A stretch of 61,424 nucleotides of DNA, taken from positions 1-61,424 of the forward strand of contig CAAFTS010000104.1 of the NCBI GenBank assembly GCA_900765975.1, in the 5' to 3' direction. Each line of letters opens with the position of its first letter. Positions within the stretch are counted from its first letter, which is position 1. The position numbers and the translations under genes were made by a program. Origin of the DNA: Lachnospiraceae bacterium. GTDB lineage: Bacteria; Bacillota; Clostridia; Lachnospirales; Lachnospiraceae. Below the pieces are notes generated by a model. The model saw only the letters and a program-made list of their open reading frames with translations, was not told where the DNA came from and searched no databases. Positions 19,914 through 28,122 of the stretch are shown here, in pieces.

Positions 19914-22900
19914 TTATAGATTAGCAATATCAACCAGTGACAGCTGTTTCCTACTTGTCTTCTCCAAACTGGACACCAAAGCATTTGCCGTATCTATTGA
20001 AGTCAATACATTCACCCCCGTCTCAATAGCATATCTTCGAATCAGAAATCCGTCATGGCAATGTTCTGCACCTTGATGGGGAGTATCAATTACTAGATCA
20101 ATTTCATGTTCCAAGATCAAATCAAGAATATTAGGGGTCTCTTCTTCTGCTTTTCTTACTTCTGCCACTTCTACTCCCGCAGTTCGTAAAGCTTCTGCAG
20201 TTCCTTTCGTTGCATAAATCTGATATCCGGTTTTCTGAAAACGTCTGCCGATTTCTACTGCCTCTTCTTTATCCCCTTCTCTTACAGAAAGGATCATTTT
20301 TTTATATTGCGGCAGCCTGATTCCTGCGCCTAAAAAAGCTTTATAAAGCGCCTCTTCAAATGATTTTGATATTCCAAGGCATTCTCCTGTAGATTTCATT
20401 TCCGGTCCCAGACTAATTTCCGCGCCACGTATTTTTTCAAAGGAAAACACTGGCATCTTTACTGCAAAATACTCACTTTCCGGCTGAAGCCCCGGTGTAT
20501 ATCCCAATTCCTTTAATGAAGCTCCCGCAATCACCTTTGTGGCAAGGGAAACGATCGGGATTCCAGTCACTTTACTGATATACGGAACGGTACGGCTGGA
20601 ACGCGGATTTACCTCAATCACATAAACCTCATCCTTACAAACAATGAACTGAATATTGATCAATCCGATCACATGAAGTGCCCTGGCCAGCCGCTGTGTA
20701 TATTCTTCAATGGTTCTCTTGATCTGTGCAGAAATACTTCGTGCAGGATACACCGAAACACTATCACCGGAATGAATGCCCGCCCGCTCGATATGCTCCA
20801 TAATTCCCGGAATCAAGATCGACTCACCGTCACATACGGCATCCACTTCCACCTCTTTCCCCTGTAAATATTTATCTACAAGAATCGGATGTTCCTGCGC
20901 AATCCGGTTGATGACTCCGATATATTGCTCAATGTCCTTCTCATTGATTGCAATCTGCATTCCCTGTCCGCCCAGTACATACGACGGTCTTACAAGCACC
21001 GGATACCCAAGACGTTCTGCCGCCCTTTTTGCCTCCTTTGCCGTAAATACAGTGGCTCCGTTTGGTCTCGGAATATTACATTCTTCCAAGATCTGATCAA
21101 ACCGCTTTCTGTCTTCCGCTGCATCTACATCCTCCGCAGAAGTTCCCAGAATCGGAACTCCCATTTTCATCAGCGCCTCTGTCAGCTTGATGGCAGTCTG
21201 TCCGCCAAACTGTACCACTGCCCCATCCGGTTTTTCCAGTTCCACAATGCCTTCCACATCTTCTGCAGTCAATGGTTCAAAATACAGTTTATCGGCAATA
21301 TCAAAATCCGTACTGACGGTTTCTGGATTGTTATTGATAATAATTGTCTCATATCCTTCCTTTGCAAATGCCCAGGTACAGTGAACAGAACAAAAATCAA
21401 ATTCGATTCCCTGACCGATTCGGATCGGACCGGAGCCCAGCACCAGTACCTTCTTTTTCCCCGCCGTCCGCCGCGCCTCATTTTTACATCCATACACCGA
21501 ATAATAGTACGGTGTTTCTGCCTCAAATTCTGCCGCACACGTATCCACCATCTGATAAGCCGGAAGAATTTTCCACTGATGACGGAGCCTGCGGACTTCC
21601 CGCTCGGACCTCCGATTTAAGTCTGCAATCACACAATCCGGAAATTCCATCCGCTTAGCTTCTCGCAGCAAATCTGCATCCAGAGGCTCATACATCAACT
21701 TTTTCTCCATTTCTACAATGTGTGCGATCTTATCAATAAACCATTCATCTATCTTTGTAATTTCATGAATTTCTTCATAGGACACTCCTCGCCGAAGAGC
21801 TTCTGCAATCTTCCATATCCGTCTGTCATCTACAATTTTCAAGGCCTTCATCAATTCCTCGTAAGAATACTTAAAATAATCATAAGAACGCAGACTTACT
21901 ACATGCTGTTCCAGAGAACGAATGGCCTTCATCAATGCCCCTTCAAAATTATCGCAAATACTCATCACCTCACCGGTAGCTTTCATCTGCGTTGTAAGTG
22001 TATGTTTTGCACTCAAAAACTTATCAAACGGAAGACGCGGGATTTTCACCACGCAGTAATCCAGCATTGGTTCAAAAGCGGCACAGGTCTTTTGGGTCAC
22101 TGCATTTTGAATTTCATCCAATGTATATCCCAACGCAATTTTCGCAGCTACCTTTGCGATTGGATATCCGGTTGCTTTCGATGCCAGCGCCGAAGATCTG
22201 CTCACTCTCGGATTCACCTCGATCACGCAATATTCAAATGTCTCCGGATGCAATGCATACTGCACATTGCAGCCTCCTGTAATCTGCAGTTCGCGGATGA
22301 TCTTCAATGCGGAGGTCCGTAACATCTGGTACTCTTTTTCCCCCAGGGTCTGAGAAGGGGCAACAACAATGCTATCGCCGGTATGTACCCCCACCGGATC
22401 TATATTTTCCATGTTGCAGACTGTATTACAGGTGCCATTCCCATCCCGCATCACTTCATATTCTATTTCTTTCCATCCTGCAATACACCGCTCTACCAAT
22501 ACTTGACCTACTCGGGATAAACGAAGTCCATTTTCCAGGATTTCTTCCAGTTCTTCTGTATTATGTGCGATTCCGCCTCCGCTTCCACCCAGCGTATAGG
22601 CCGGACGGAGTACCACAGGATATCCGATTTTTTCTGCAAAACGTCTTCCTTCTTCTATGGTTTCTACGACAAGAGATGCCGCACATGGCTCTCCGATCTT
22701 TTCCATTGTTTTCTTAAATTCCAGTCGATCCTCTGCTTTTTTTATCGTCTTTGCTGTCGTTCCGATCAGCTGTACATGATGTGCCTGCAAATATCCGGTT
22801 TCTTCCAGTTCCATTGCCAGATTCAGAGCTGCCTGCCCTCCCAGCGTAGGAAGTATGCTGTCCGGTTTCTCCTTTTCAATCAGCTGCTCCACCACTTCCA

Positions 22901-23111
22901 CAGTCAATGGTTCAATGTAAACATGATCTGCAATCTCTTTATCCGTCATGATCGTAGCCGGATTGGAATTCAGAAGCACCACTTCTATCCCCTCTTCTTT
23001 TAAAGAACGACAAGCCTGGGTTCCTGCATAATCGAATTCGGCCGCCTGCCCGATTACAATGGGACCGGATCCAATGACTAATACTTTCTTAATTGTTTGA
23101 TTTTTCGGCAT
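19914..23111 (-). CDS. carB: Carbamoyl-phosphate synthase large subunit
   Basis: A 1065-residue enzyme that makes carbamoyl phosphate from bicarbonate, ammonia and two ATP, for arginine and pyrimidines. Two homologous ATP-grasp halves are visible, each opening with a nucleotide-binding motif (VLVIGSGPIVIGQ near 11 and VLVLGSGPIRIGQG near 555), then an MGS-like allosteric domain at the C-terminus. I chose the ATG at 23111, whose A is shared with the carA TGA; AAGGAG lies 7 bases upstream. A GTG one codon earlier is less likely. Confidence 0.96.
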   Translation of the reverse strand: MPKNQTIKKVLVIGSGPIVIGQAAEFDYAGTQACRSLKEEGIEVVLLNSNPATIMTDKEIADHVYIEPLTVEVVEQLIEKEKPDSILPTLGGQAALNLAMELEETGYLQAHHVQLIGTTAKTIKKAEDRLEFKKTMEKIGEPCAASLVVETIEEGRRFAEKIGYPVVLRPAYTLGGSGGGIAHNTEELEEILENGLRLSRVGQVLVERCIAGWKEIEYEVMRDGNGTCNTVCNMENIDPVGVHTGDSIVVAPSQTLGEKEYQMLRTSALKIIRELQITGGCNVQYALHPETFEYCVIEVNPRVSRSSALASKATGYPIAKVAAKIALGYTLDEIQNAVTQKTCAAFEPMLDYCVVKIPRLPFDKFLSAKHTLTTQMKATGEVMSICDNFEGALMKAIRSLEQHVVSLRSYDYFKYSYEELMKALKIVDDRRIWKIAEALRRGVSYEEIHEITKIDEWFIDKIAHIVEMEKKLMYEPLDADLLREAKRMEFPDCVIADLNRRSEREVRRLRHQWKILPAYQMVDTCAAEFEAETPYYYSVYGCKNEARRTAGKKKVLVLGSGPIRIGQGIEFDFCSVHCTWAFAKEGYETIIINNNPETVSTDFDIADKLYFEPLTAEDVEGIVELEKPDGAVVQFGGQTAIKLTEALMKMGVPILGTSAEDVDAAEDRKRFDQILEECNIPRPNGATVFTAKEAKRAAERLGYPVLVRPSYVLGGQGMQIAINEKDIEQYIGVINRIAQEHPILVDKYLQGKEVEVDAVCDGESILIPGIMEHIERAGIHSGDSVSVYPARSISAQIKRTIEEYTQRLARALHVIGLINIQFIVCKDEVYVIEVNPRSSRTVPYISKVTGIPIVSLATKVIAGASLKELGYTPGLQPESEYFAVKMPVFSFEKIRGAEISLGPEMKSTGECLGISKSFEEALYKAFLGAGIRLPQYKKMILSVREGDKEEAVEIGRRFQKTGYQIYATKGTAEALRTAGVEVAEVRKAEEETPNILDLILEHEIDLVIDTPHQGAEHCHDGFLIRRYAIETGVNVLTSIDTANALVSSLEKTSRKQLSLVDIANL

Positions 23112-24214
23112 CACTGTACTCCTTTCATCATTTCCAAAAATCGATCAAATAAAAAATTCAAATCCTGTGGTCCGGGACTTGCCTCCGGATGGAACTGTAC
23201 GGTATACACCGGTTTCTCCCTGTATTTCAATCCTTCATTTGTTCCATCATTTCCATTAACAAATGATTCGCATGCAATCTTTTTATCCACACTTTTTCCA
23301 TCCACCGCATATCCATGATTTTGGGAGGAAATATAAACCTTTCCTGTCTCCAGATCTTTCACCGGATGATTTCCGCCTCGGTGTCCATACTTTAATTTAT
23401 AGGTTTTGGCTCCTGTCGCAAGCGCCATCAGCTGATGCCCCAGACAGATTGCAAATATTGGAATCCCACTTTCATACAGTTTCTTAACTTCTTGGATCAC
23501 CGGTCCACACTCTGCCGGATCTCCGGGGCCATTGGACAACAGTATTCCATCCGGTTTTCCTGCCAAAATTTCCTCTGCCCTGGTATTCGCCGGATAAATG
23601 GTTACTCTACAACCCCTTTTCACAAGCGATGCTGCAATACTCTTCTTTTCTCCCAGATCCAAAAGTGCAACCCGATATGGTTTCTCCGTCTGACCGAAAT
23701 CTGTCTCTGCTGTTTCTGCCTCGATCACGTACGCTTCTTTGCAGCTTACTTCCTCCACAACATTTCCCAGCCTGTGCCTTCTTAACTTTGGCAGAATGTC
23801 TTCCAGATTCTCCACCGGTTTCACAGTCAGCATTCCGTTCATCGTTCCCTTTTCCCGCAGCAGTTTTGTCAATGCTCTCGTATCAACACCTTCGATTCCG
23901 GTCACACCTTGCTTTTTCAAAAAATTCTGCAGCTGCCCCTGACTTCGAAAATTACTGTCCAGACGAGATATTTCTTTTACAATAAATCCTTTTGACCATG
24001 CCTTTACAGATTCCATATCCGGTGTCACTCCATAATTTCCAATTAAGGGATAGGTCATCACAACCGCCTGTCCCGCATAGGACGGATCTGTCAGCACTTC
24101 CAGATAGCCGGTCATAGATGTATTAAAAACAATTTCACAGACGATATCCTCTGCTGCACCGACGCTTTTCCCTGTAAATACTGTTCCATCTTCTAAAATC
24201 AAATATGCTTTCAT
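23111..24214 (-). CDS. carA: Carbamoyl-phosphate synthase small subunit
   Basis: A 367-residue glutaminase subunit that supplies ammonia to CarB. The class I amidotransferase motifs are FAICLGHQLMALATG (nucleophilic Cys) and VQFHPEASPGP (His/Glu). The N-terminal domain has FNTSMTGYLEVLTDPSYAGQ. It heads the carA-carB-pyrG-gltB-gltD operon, about 12 kb of enzymes that spend or recycle the glutamine amide. The leader of about 145 bases has a strong promoter, a hexaloop hairpin and a terminator. Confidence 0.96.
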   Translation of the reverse strand: MKAYLILEDGTVFTGKSVGAAEDIVCEIVFNTSMTGYLEVLTDPSYAGQAVVMTYPLIGNYGVTPDMESVKAWSKGFIVKEISRLDSNFRSQGQLQNFLKKQGVTGIEGVDTRALTKLLREKGTMNGMLTVKPVENLEDILPKLRRHRLGNVVEEVSCKEAYVIEAETAETDFGQTEKPYRVALLDLGEKKSIAASLVKRGCRVTIYPANTRAEEILAGKPDGILLSNGPGDPAECGPVIQEVKKLYESGIPIFAICLGHQLMALATGAKTYKLKYGHRGGNHPVKDLETGKVYISSQNHGYAVDGKSVDKKIACESFVNGNDGTNEGLKYREKPVYTVQFHPEASPGPQDLNFLFDRFLEMMKGVQ

Positions 24215-24283
24215 GTCACCCCATATCCTTTCTTCCTGCTGCTCATATAATCCTTATAAAATAAATCGTTTGAATCACATCGC

Positions 24284-24327
24284 AAAAAGGGGTCAGGAAT
24301 CCCATACATGAGATTCCTGACCCCTTT
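24284..24327 (-). terminator. Leader terminator of carA
   Basis: A perfect 16-bp stem on the minus strand (24312-24327 with 24286-24301), a 10-base loop, then a run of T to 24284. It sits about 35 bases after the predicted start and 70 bases before the carA ATG, so it works as an attenuator. Confidence 0.88.
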
Positions 24328-24332
24328 GTCAG
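24317..24332 (-). promoter_or_regulatory. ANTAR-type hexaloop hairpin in the carA leader
   Basis: A perfect 5-bp stem CTGAC with GTCAG closes the hexaloop AAAGGG (A1 and G4). The loop is the first part of the terminator left arm, exactly as in the glnN leader. The loop does not resemble the PyrR-binding loop usual in pyrimidine leaders. Confidence 0.7.
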
Positions 24333-24367
24333 TTTCGCTTTCTTCTATTTCTTTTTTCAATGGTCTT

Positions 24368-24396
24368 ATTATGAAACCTGTCTTTTTATTTGTCAA
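24368..24396 (-). promoter_or_regulatory. carA promoter
   Basis: TTGACA (24391-24396) and CATAAT (24368-24373) on the minus strand, 17-base spacer. The transcription start is expected near 24361. Confidence 0.8.
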
Positions 24397-24433
24397 TTGT
24401 TTTTTTATTTTTCCAAAAATTTTCAAAAAAAGA

Positions 24434-24461
24434 TTGACAACTCAATTTTTTGGAGTATACT
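24434..24461 (+). promoter_or_regulatory. glnN promoter
   Basis: TTGACA (24434-24439) and TATACT (24456-24461), 16-base spacer. The start should be near 24468, which puts the hexaloop hairpin at the very 5' end of the mRNA. Confidence 0.82.
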
Positions 24462-24470
24462 ACTGCTCAT

Positions 24471-24486
24471 AAAGCAAAGGCGCTTT
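24471..24486 (+). promoter_or_regulatory. ANTAR-type hexaloop hairpin in the glnN leader
   Basis: A 5-bp stem AAAGC with GCTTT closes the hexaloop AAAGGC (A1 and G4). The loop and 3' arm (24476-24486) are also the left arm of the terminator at 24476-24513, so only one of the two can form. Confidence 0.7.
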
Positions 24487-24513
24487 GGATTCTTGATCCA
24501 AGGCGCTTTTTTT
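24476..24513 (+). terminator. Leader terminator of glnN
   Basis: An 11-bp stem (24480-24490 with 24496-24506, one G-U pair) extended by A-U pairs, loop TCTTG, and seven T (24507-24513). It ends about 45 bases after the predicted start and 52 bases before the start codon. Confidence 0.87.
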
Positions 24514-24565
24514 GTTGCCATGCATGCGATATGTGAGCTTTAAAAACTGAAAGGAGATTATGACC

Positions 24566-26671
24566 ATGACCCATAAAACAGAGATTCCTACATTATATGG
24601 AAGTATGATATTTAGTGACAAGGTGATGCGCAGCAAGCTGCCAAAGGACATGTACAAAGCACTTCGCAAAACCATTGATAACAATACGCATCTGGAACTG
24701 GATGTTGCCAACTCGGTCGCTGTTGCCATGAAAGAATGGGCAGTTGAGAACGGTGCTACCCATTACACACACTGGTTTCAGCCAATGACCGGATTTACTG
24801 CTGAAAAGCACGATAGTTTCATTGCTCCTGCCGGTGAGGGAGAAGTCATTATGGATTTTTCCGGAAAAGAACTGGTAAAAGGCGAACCGGATGCATCCAG
24901 TTTCCCATCCGGAGGACTTCGGGCTACCTTTGAAGCCCGCGGTTATACAGCCTGGGACCCTACGTCTCCTGCTTTTATTAAGGATGGAACATTATATATC
25001 CCAACCGCTTTCTGTTCCTATAGTGGGGAAGCGTTGGACAAGAAAACGCCTTTGCTGCGTTCTATGGAAGCGCTGAATCAAGAATCCGTAAAGATTCTCA
25101 AGCTGTTGGGAAATGACTCCGTCACACGTGTAACAGCTACCATCGGACCTGAACAGGAATATTTCCTTGTGGATAAAGAGTTCTATAAAAAAAGAAAGGA
25201 TTTGATTTTCTGTGGACGGACACTTTTTGGTGCACCCGCTCCAAAAGGACAGGAAATGGAAGATCATTACTTCGGAGCATTAAAGCCGAGAGTTTCTGCC
25301 TATATGCATGATCTGGATGTAGAGCTGTGGAAACTGGGAATTCCGGCAAAGACGAAACATAATGAAGTAGCTCCTGCACAGCATGAACTTGCTCCTGTTT
25401 TTGATACTGCAAATGTCGCTGTCGATCACAATCAGCTGACGATGGAAATTATGAAAAAGGTTGCAGAAAAACATGGTCTTGTATGTCTTCTCCATGAGAA
25501 ACCGTTCGAGGGAATCAATGGAAGCGGCAAACATAATAACTGGTCTCTGATCACCAACGAAGGAGTCAATCTGCTAAATCCAGGCCGCACACCTGCACAG
25601 AACATTCAATTTCTTGTATTTCTAATGGCGGTTATCAAAGCAGTGGATGAATATGCGGATCTGATGAGAATTTCAGCGGCAAGTGCCGGAAATGATCATC
25701 GTCTCGGCGGCAATGAAGCTCCTCCGGCGATCGTGTCGATCTTCCTCGGGGATGAATTGACTGCCGTTCTGGAATCCATTGAAAACGATACATATTTGGG
25801 AAAATCCGAAAAAGTCCAGCTTGAAACAGGTGCGCATGTACTGCCCCATTTTATCAAAGATACGACTGATCGGAACCGTACGTCTCCGTTCGCCTTTACC
25901 GGAAATAAATTTGAATTCCGTATGCTTGGTTCTTCTGCATCCGTTGCAACTCCAAATATCATACTGAACACTGCTGTTGCAGAAGCGCTTTCACAATTCT
26001 ACAAAGAACTGGAAGGAACAAAGCCAGAAGATATGGAACAAGCCGTATATGAACTTATTAAGCGTGCGATCCGCAAACATAAAAAAATTATCTTTAACGG
26101 CAACGGTTATTCGGATGCATGGATTGAGGAAGCCAAAGCCCGCGGATTGTACAATCTGGTCTCTACACCGGATTGTCTGCCGGAGTTTATTTCTGATAAG
26201 AATGTGAAATTATTTACCACACACCACATTTTTACAAGAGAAGAAATCTTCTCCCGCTACGAAATTCTGTTGGAAAACTATACAAAGACAATCTGCATCG
26301 AAGCACGTACCTTGAATGAAATGCTGACAAAAGATTTTCTTCCGGCTGTCAGTCGGTATGCCGGAGAAGTCGCACAACAGGCCGTTTCCCAAAAAACGTT
26401 TCTGCCTTCACTCAGCGTTGTTTCTGAAGAAGAACTGGTGCAGACATTGACTGCATCCTACAATACCATTACAGCCGGTATCACTATGCTGCAAGCATTA
26501 CTTGAAAAATCAGATACCATTGATTCACCACTGCGGGCAGCACAGTTCTGCCATACTGAGATTTTAGCTGAAATGGAAAAACTGCGTATCGCAGCCAATA
26601 CAGCAGAATCTTTGATTCCGGATTCCCTTCTGGAATATCCGACATATGACAAACTACTTTTTGCATTATAA
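24566..26671 (+). CDS. glnN: Glutamine synthetase type III
   Basis: A 701-residue GS of the large type III (GlnN) class. Its core motifs are recognisable: TIGPEQEYFLVD, HNEVAPAQHELAP and GINGSGKHNNWSL, then AGNDHRLGGNEAPPAI and FRMLGSSASVATPN further on. The first possible ATG (24560) is only 3 bases from AAGGAG; the second, at 24566, has 9 bases spacing and is preferred. It heads the plus-strand unit glnN-purF-amt-glnK and is controlled by an attenuated promoter. Two different GS types in one cluster suggest separate use at different ammonium levels; that is inference. Confidence 0.94.
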   Translation: MTHKTEIPTLYGSMIFSDKVMRSKLPKDMYKALRKTIDNNTHLELDVANSVAVAMKEWAVENGATHYTHWFQPMTGFTAEKHDSFIAPAGEGEVIMDFSGKELVKGEPDASSFPSGGLRATFEARGYTAWDPTSPAFIKDGTLYIPTAFCSYSGEALDKKTPLLRSMEALNQESVKILKLLGNDSVTRVTATIGPEQEYFLVDKEFYKKRKDLIFCGRTLFGAPAPKGQEMEDHYFGALKPRVSAYMHDLDVELWKLGIPAKTKHNEVAPAQHELAPVFDTANVAVDHNQLTMEIMKKVAEKHGLVCLLHEKPFEGINGSGKHNNWSLITNEGVNLLNPGRTPAQNIQFLVFLMAVIKAVDEYADLMRISAASAGNDHRLGGNEAPPAIVSIFLGDELTAVLESIENDTYLGKSEKVQLETGAHVLPHFIKDTTDRNRTSPFAFTGNKFEFRMLGSSASVATPNIILNTAVAEALSQFYKELEGTKPEDMEQAVYELIKRAIRKHKKIIFNGNGYSDAWIEEAKARGLYNLVSTPDCLPEFISDKNVKLFTTHHIFTREEIFSRYEILLENYTKTICIEARTLNEMLTKDFLPAVSRYAGEVAQQAVSQKTFLPSLSVVSEEELVQTLTASYNTITAGITMLQALLEKSDTIDSPLRAAQFCHTEILAEMEKLRIAANTAESLIPDSLLEYPTYDKLLFAL

Positions 26672-26688
26672 AACATAGGAAGAAATAT

Positions 26689-28086
26689 ATGATGAAAACT
26701 TACGAAGAACAAACAGAACGTATCAAAGAAGCTTGCGGAGTATTTGGCATATTTAATCTAAACGGTGAAAATGCTGCTGATTCCATTTACTACGGCCTAT
26801 CTTCTCTCCAACATCGTGGTCAGGAATCCTGTGGTATCGCAGTCTTTGATACATGTGGTCCAAAAGGCAATATGAATGTACATCGGGGTCTCGGTCTGGT
26901 TCACGAGGTATTTTCCGAACCTGTGTTACAACATTTAAAAGGAAACCTCGGAATCGGTCATGTTCGCTACTCCACAACCGGAGAAACGACACTGCAGAAC
27001 GCCCAGCCACTTGTTTTAAACTACATCAAAGGAACGCTGGCACTTGCACATAATGGAAATCTTATAAATACGGATGAACTTCGTGAAGAACTTGCACAAA
27101 CCGGAGCTATTTTTCAAACTACAACCGACTCCGAACTGATTGCCTACGAGATTGCCCGGGCCAGAGTCCACACTGACAACGTGGAAGAGGCAATCTTAAA
27201 AACAGCATCCCGCCTGCGCGGTGCCTATGGTTTAGTTATTGCAAGTCCCAGAAAACTGATCGGGGTACGCGATCCGCTTGGATTAAAACCCCTTTGTCTG
27301 GGGAAACGAAACAATTCCTATGTAATTGCTTCCGAGAGCTGCGCACTCAGTGCGATTGGAGCTCAATTTGTCAGAGATATCCTCCCTGGAGAGATTATTA
27401 CAATCTCTCCAGAAGGTATCACTTCTAATATGCAATTGTGTCAAAAAAAACAGGCACATTGTATTTTCGAATATATTTATTTTGCAAGGCTGGATAGCCA
27501 GCTGGACGGAATATCAGTCTACGAATCCAGACTTCGTGCGGGCGAAGCACTTGCTAAATCGTATCCGGCAGATGCTGATCTGGTTACCGGTGTTCCAGAT
27601 TCCGGAATCACTGCAGCACAGGGATATTCCAATGCCTCAGGCATTCCGTTTGGCCTTGCTTTTTATAAAAACAGCTACATTGGCAGAACCTTTATCAAAC
27701 CTACTCAAAAGGAGCGGGAATCCGGTGTCCGACTAAAACTCAGTGTTTTAAAAGATGCCGTAAAAGGAAAACGGATTGTTCTGGTAGATGATTCCATTGT
27801 ACGCGGCACCACCATTGCCAATCTGATCCGCCTGCTAAAACAGGCTGGAGCACGCAGTGTCCACGTAAGAATCAGTTCCCCTCCGTTTCTGTACCCCTGT
27901 TATTTTGGAACCGATGTTCCGTCCAACAAACAGCTACTTGCCTCTTCTCACTCCATTGAGGAAATACGTCAGATTATTGGGGCAGATTCACTGGGCTATC
28001 TCAATGTAGAAGATTTGCCCAAGTTAGTAAAGGGCCTTCCTTTGTGCCAGGCTTGTTTTGATAAAAAATATCCGATAAACATCTAA
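26689..28086 (+). CDS. purF: Amidophosphoribosyltransferase
   Basis: A 465-residue first enzyme of purine synthesis, using glutamine to aminate PRPP. The N-terminal class II amidotransferase has Cys16 (EACGVFG) after a short leader that would be removed. The PRPP motif is IVLVDDSIVRGTT near residue 362. Cysteines for the 4Fe-4S cluster are visible: one in AHCIFEY, one in LYPCYFG and the pair in CQAC near the end, as in the Bacillus type. It is 17 bases after glnN and has no promoter of its own. Its place in an ammonium-assimilation unit rather than a pur operon is unusual. I cannot tell whether a second copy exists elsewhere. Confidence 0.93.
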   Translation: MMKTYEEQTERIKEACGVFGIFNLNGENAADSIYYGLSSLQHRGQESCGIAVFDTCGPKGNMNVHRGLGLVHEVFSEPVLQHLKGNLGIGHVRYSTTGETTLQNAQPLVLNYIKGTLALAHNGNLINTDELREELAQTGAIFQTTTDSELIAYEIARARVHTDNVEEAILKTASRLRGAYGLVIASPRKLIGVRDPLGLKPLCLGKRNNSYVIASESCALSAIGAQFVRDILPGEIITISPEGITSNMQLCQKKQAHCIFEYIYFARLDSQLDGISVYESRLRAGEALAKSYPADADLVTGVPDSGITAAQGYSNASGIPFGLAFYKNSYIGRTFIKPTQKERESGVRLKLSVLKDAVKGKRIVLVDDSIVRGTTIANLIRLLKQAGARSVHVRISSPPFLYPCYFGTDVPSNKQLLASSHSIEEIRQIIGADSLGYLNVEDLPKLVKGLPLCQACFDKKYPINI

Positions 28087-28122
28087 TAAACTATTTTCAC
28101 TTTTTAAAAGGAGATGACAATT

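Larger units (their letters stand above)
24215..24565. promoter_or_regulatory. Divergent control region of carA and glnN
   Basis: This 351-bp region between carA and glnN holds two back-to-back promoters with their -35 boxes 37 bases apart. Each is followed by a hexaloop hairpin that overlaps a terminator. No gene is credible here: a 71-codon frame on the minus strand runs across the promoter and terminator and is rejected. Confidence 0.8.

Noticed and set aside
24317..24332. PyrR-binding loop in the carA leader
   Set aside because: The loop AAAGGG and short stem do not match the PyrR anti-antiterminator consensus that I know, and two non-pyrimidine leaders in the same cluster have the same loop.
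24211..24426. A 71-codon frame on the minus strand directly before carA
   Set aside because: It spans the carA promoter, the hexaloop hairpin and the terminator, so most of it is not on the mRNA. A possible 11-codon peptide at its end, overlapping the carA start, has only a weak ribosome site; I do not call it.
24427..24470. GlnR operator (TGTNA-N7-TNACA) at the glnN promoter
   Set aside because: No matching palindrome is present around the promoter boxes.
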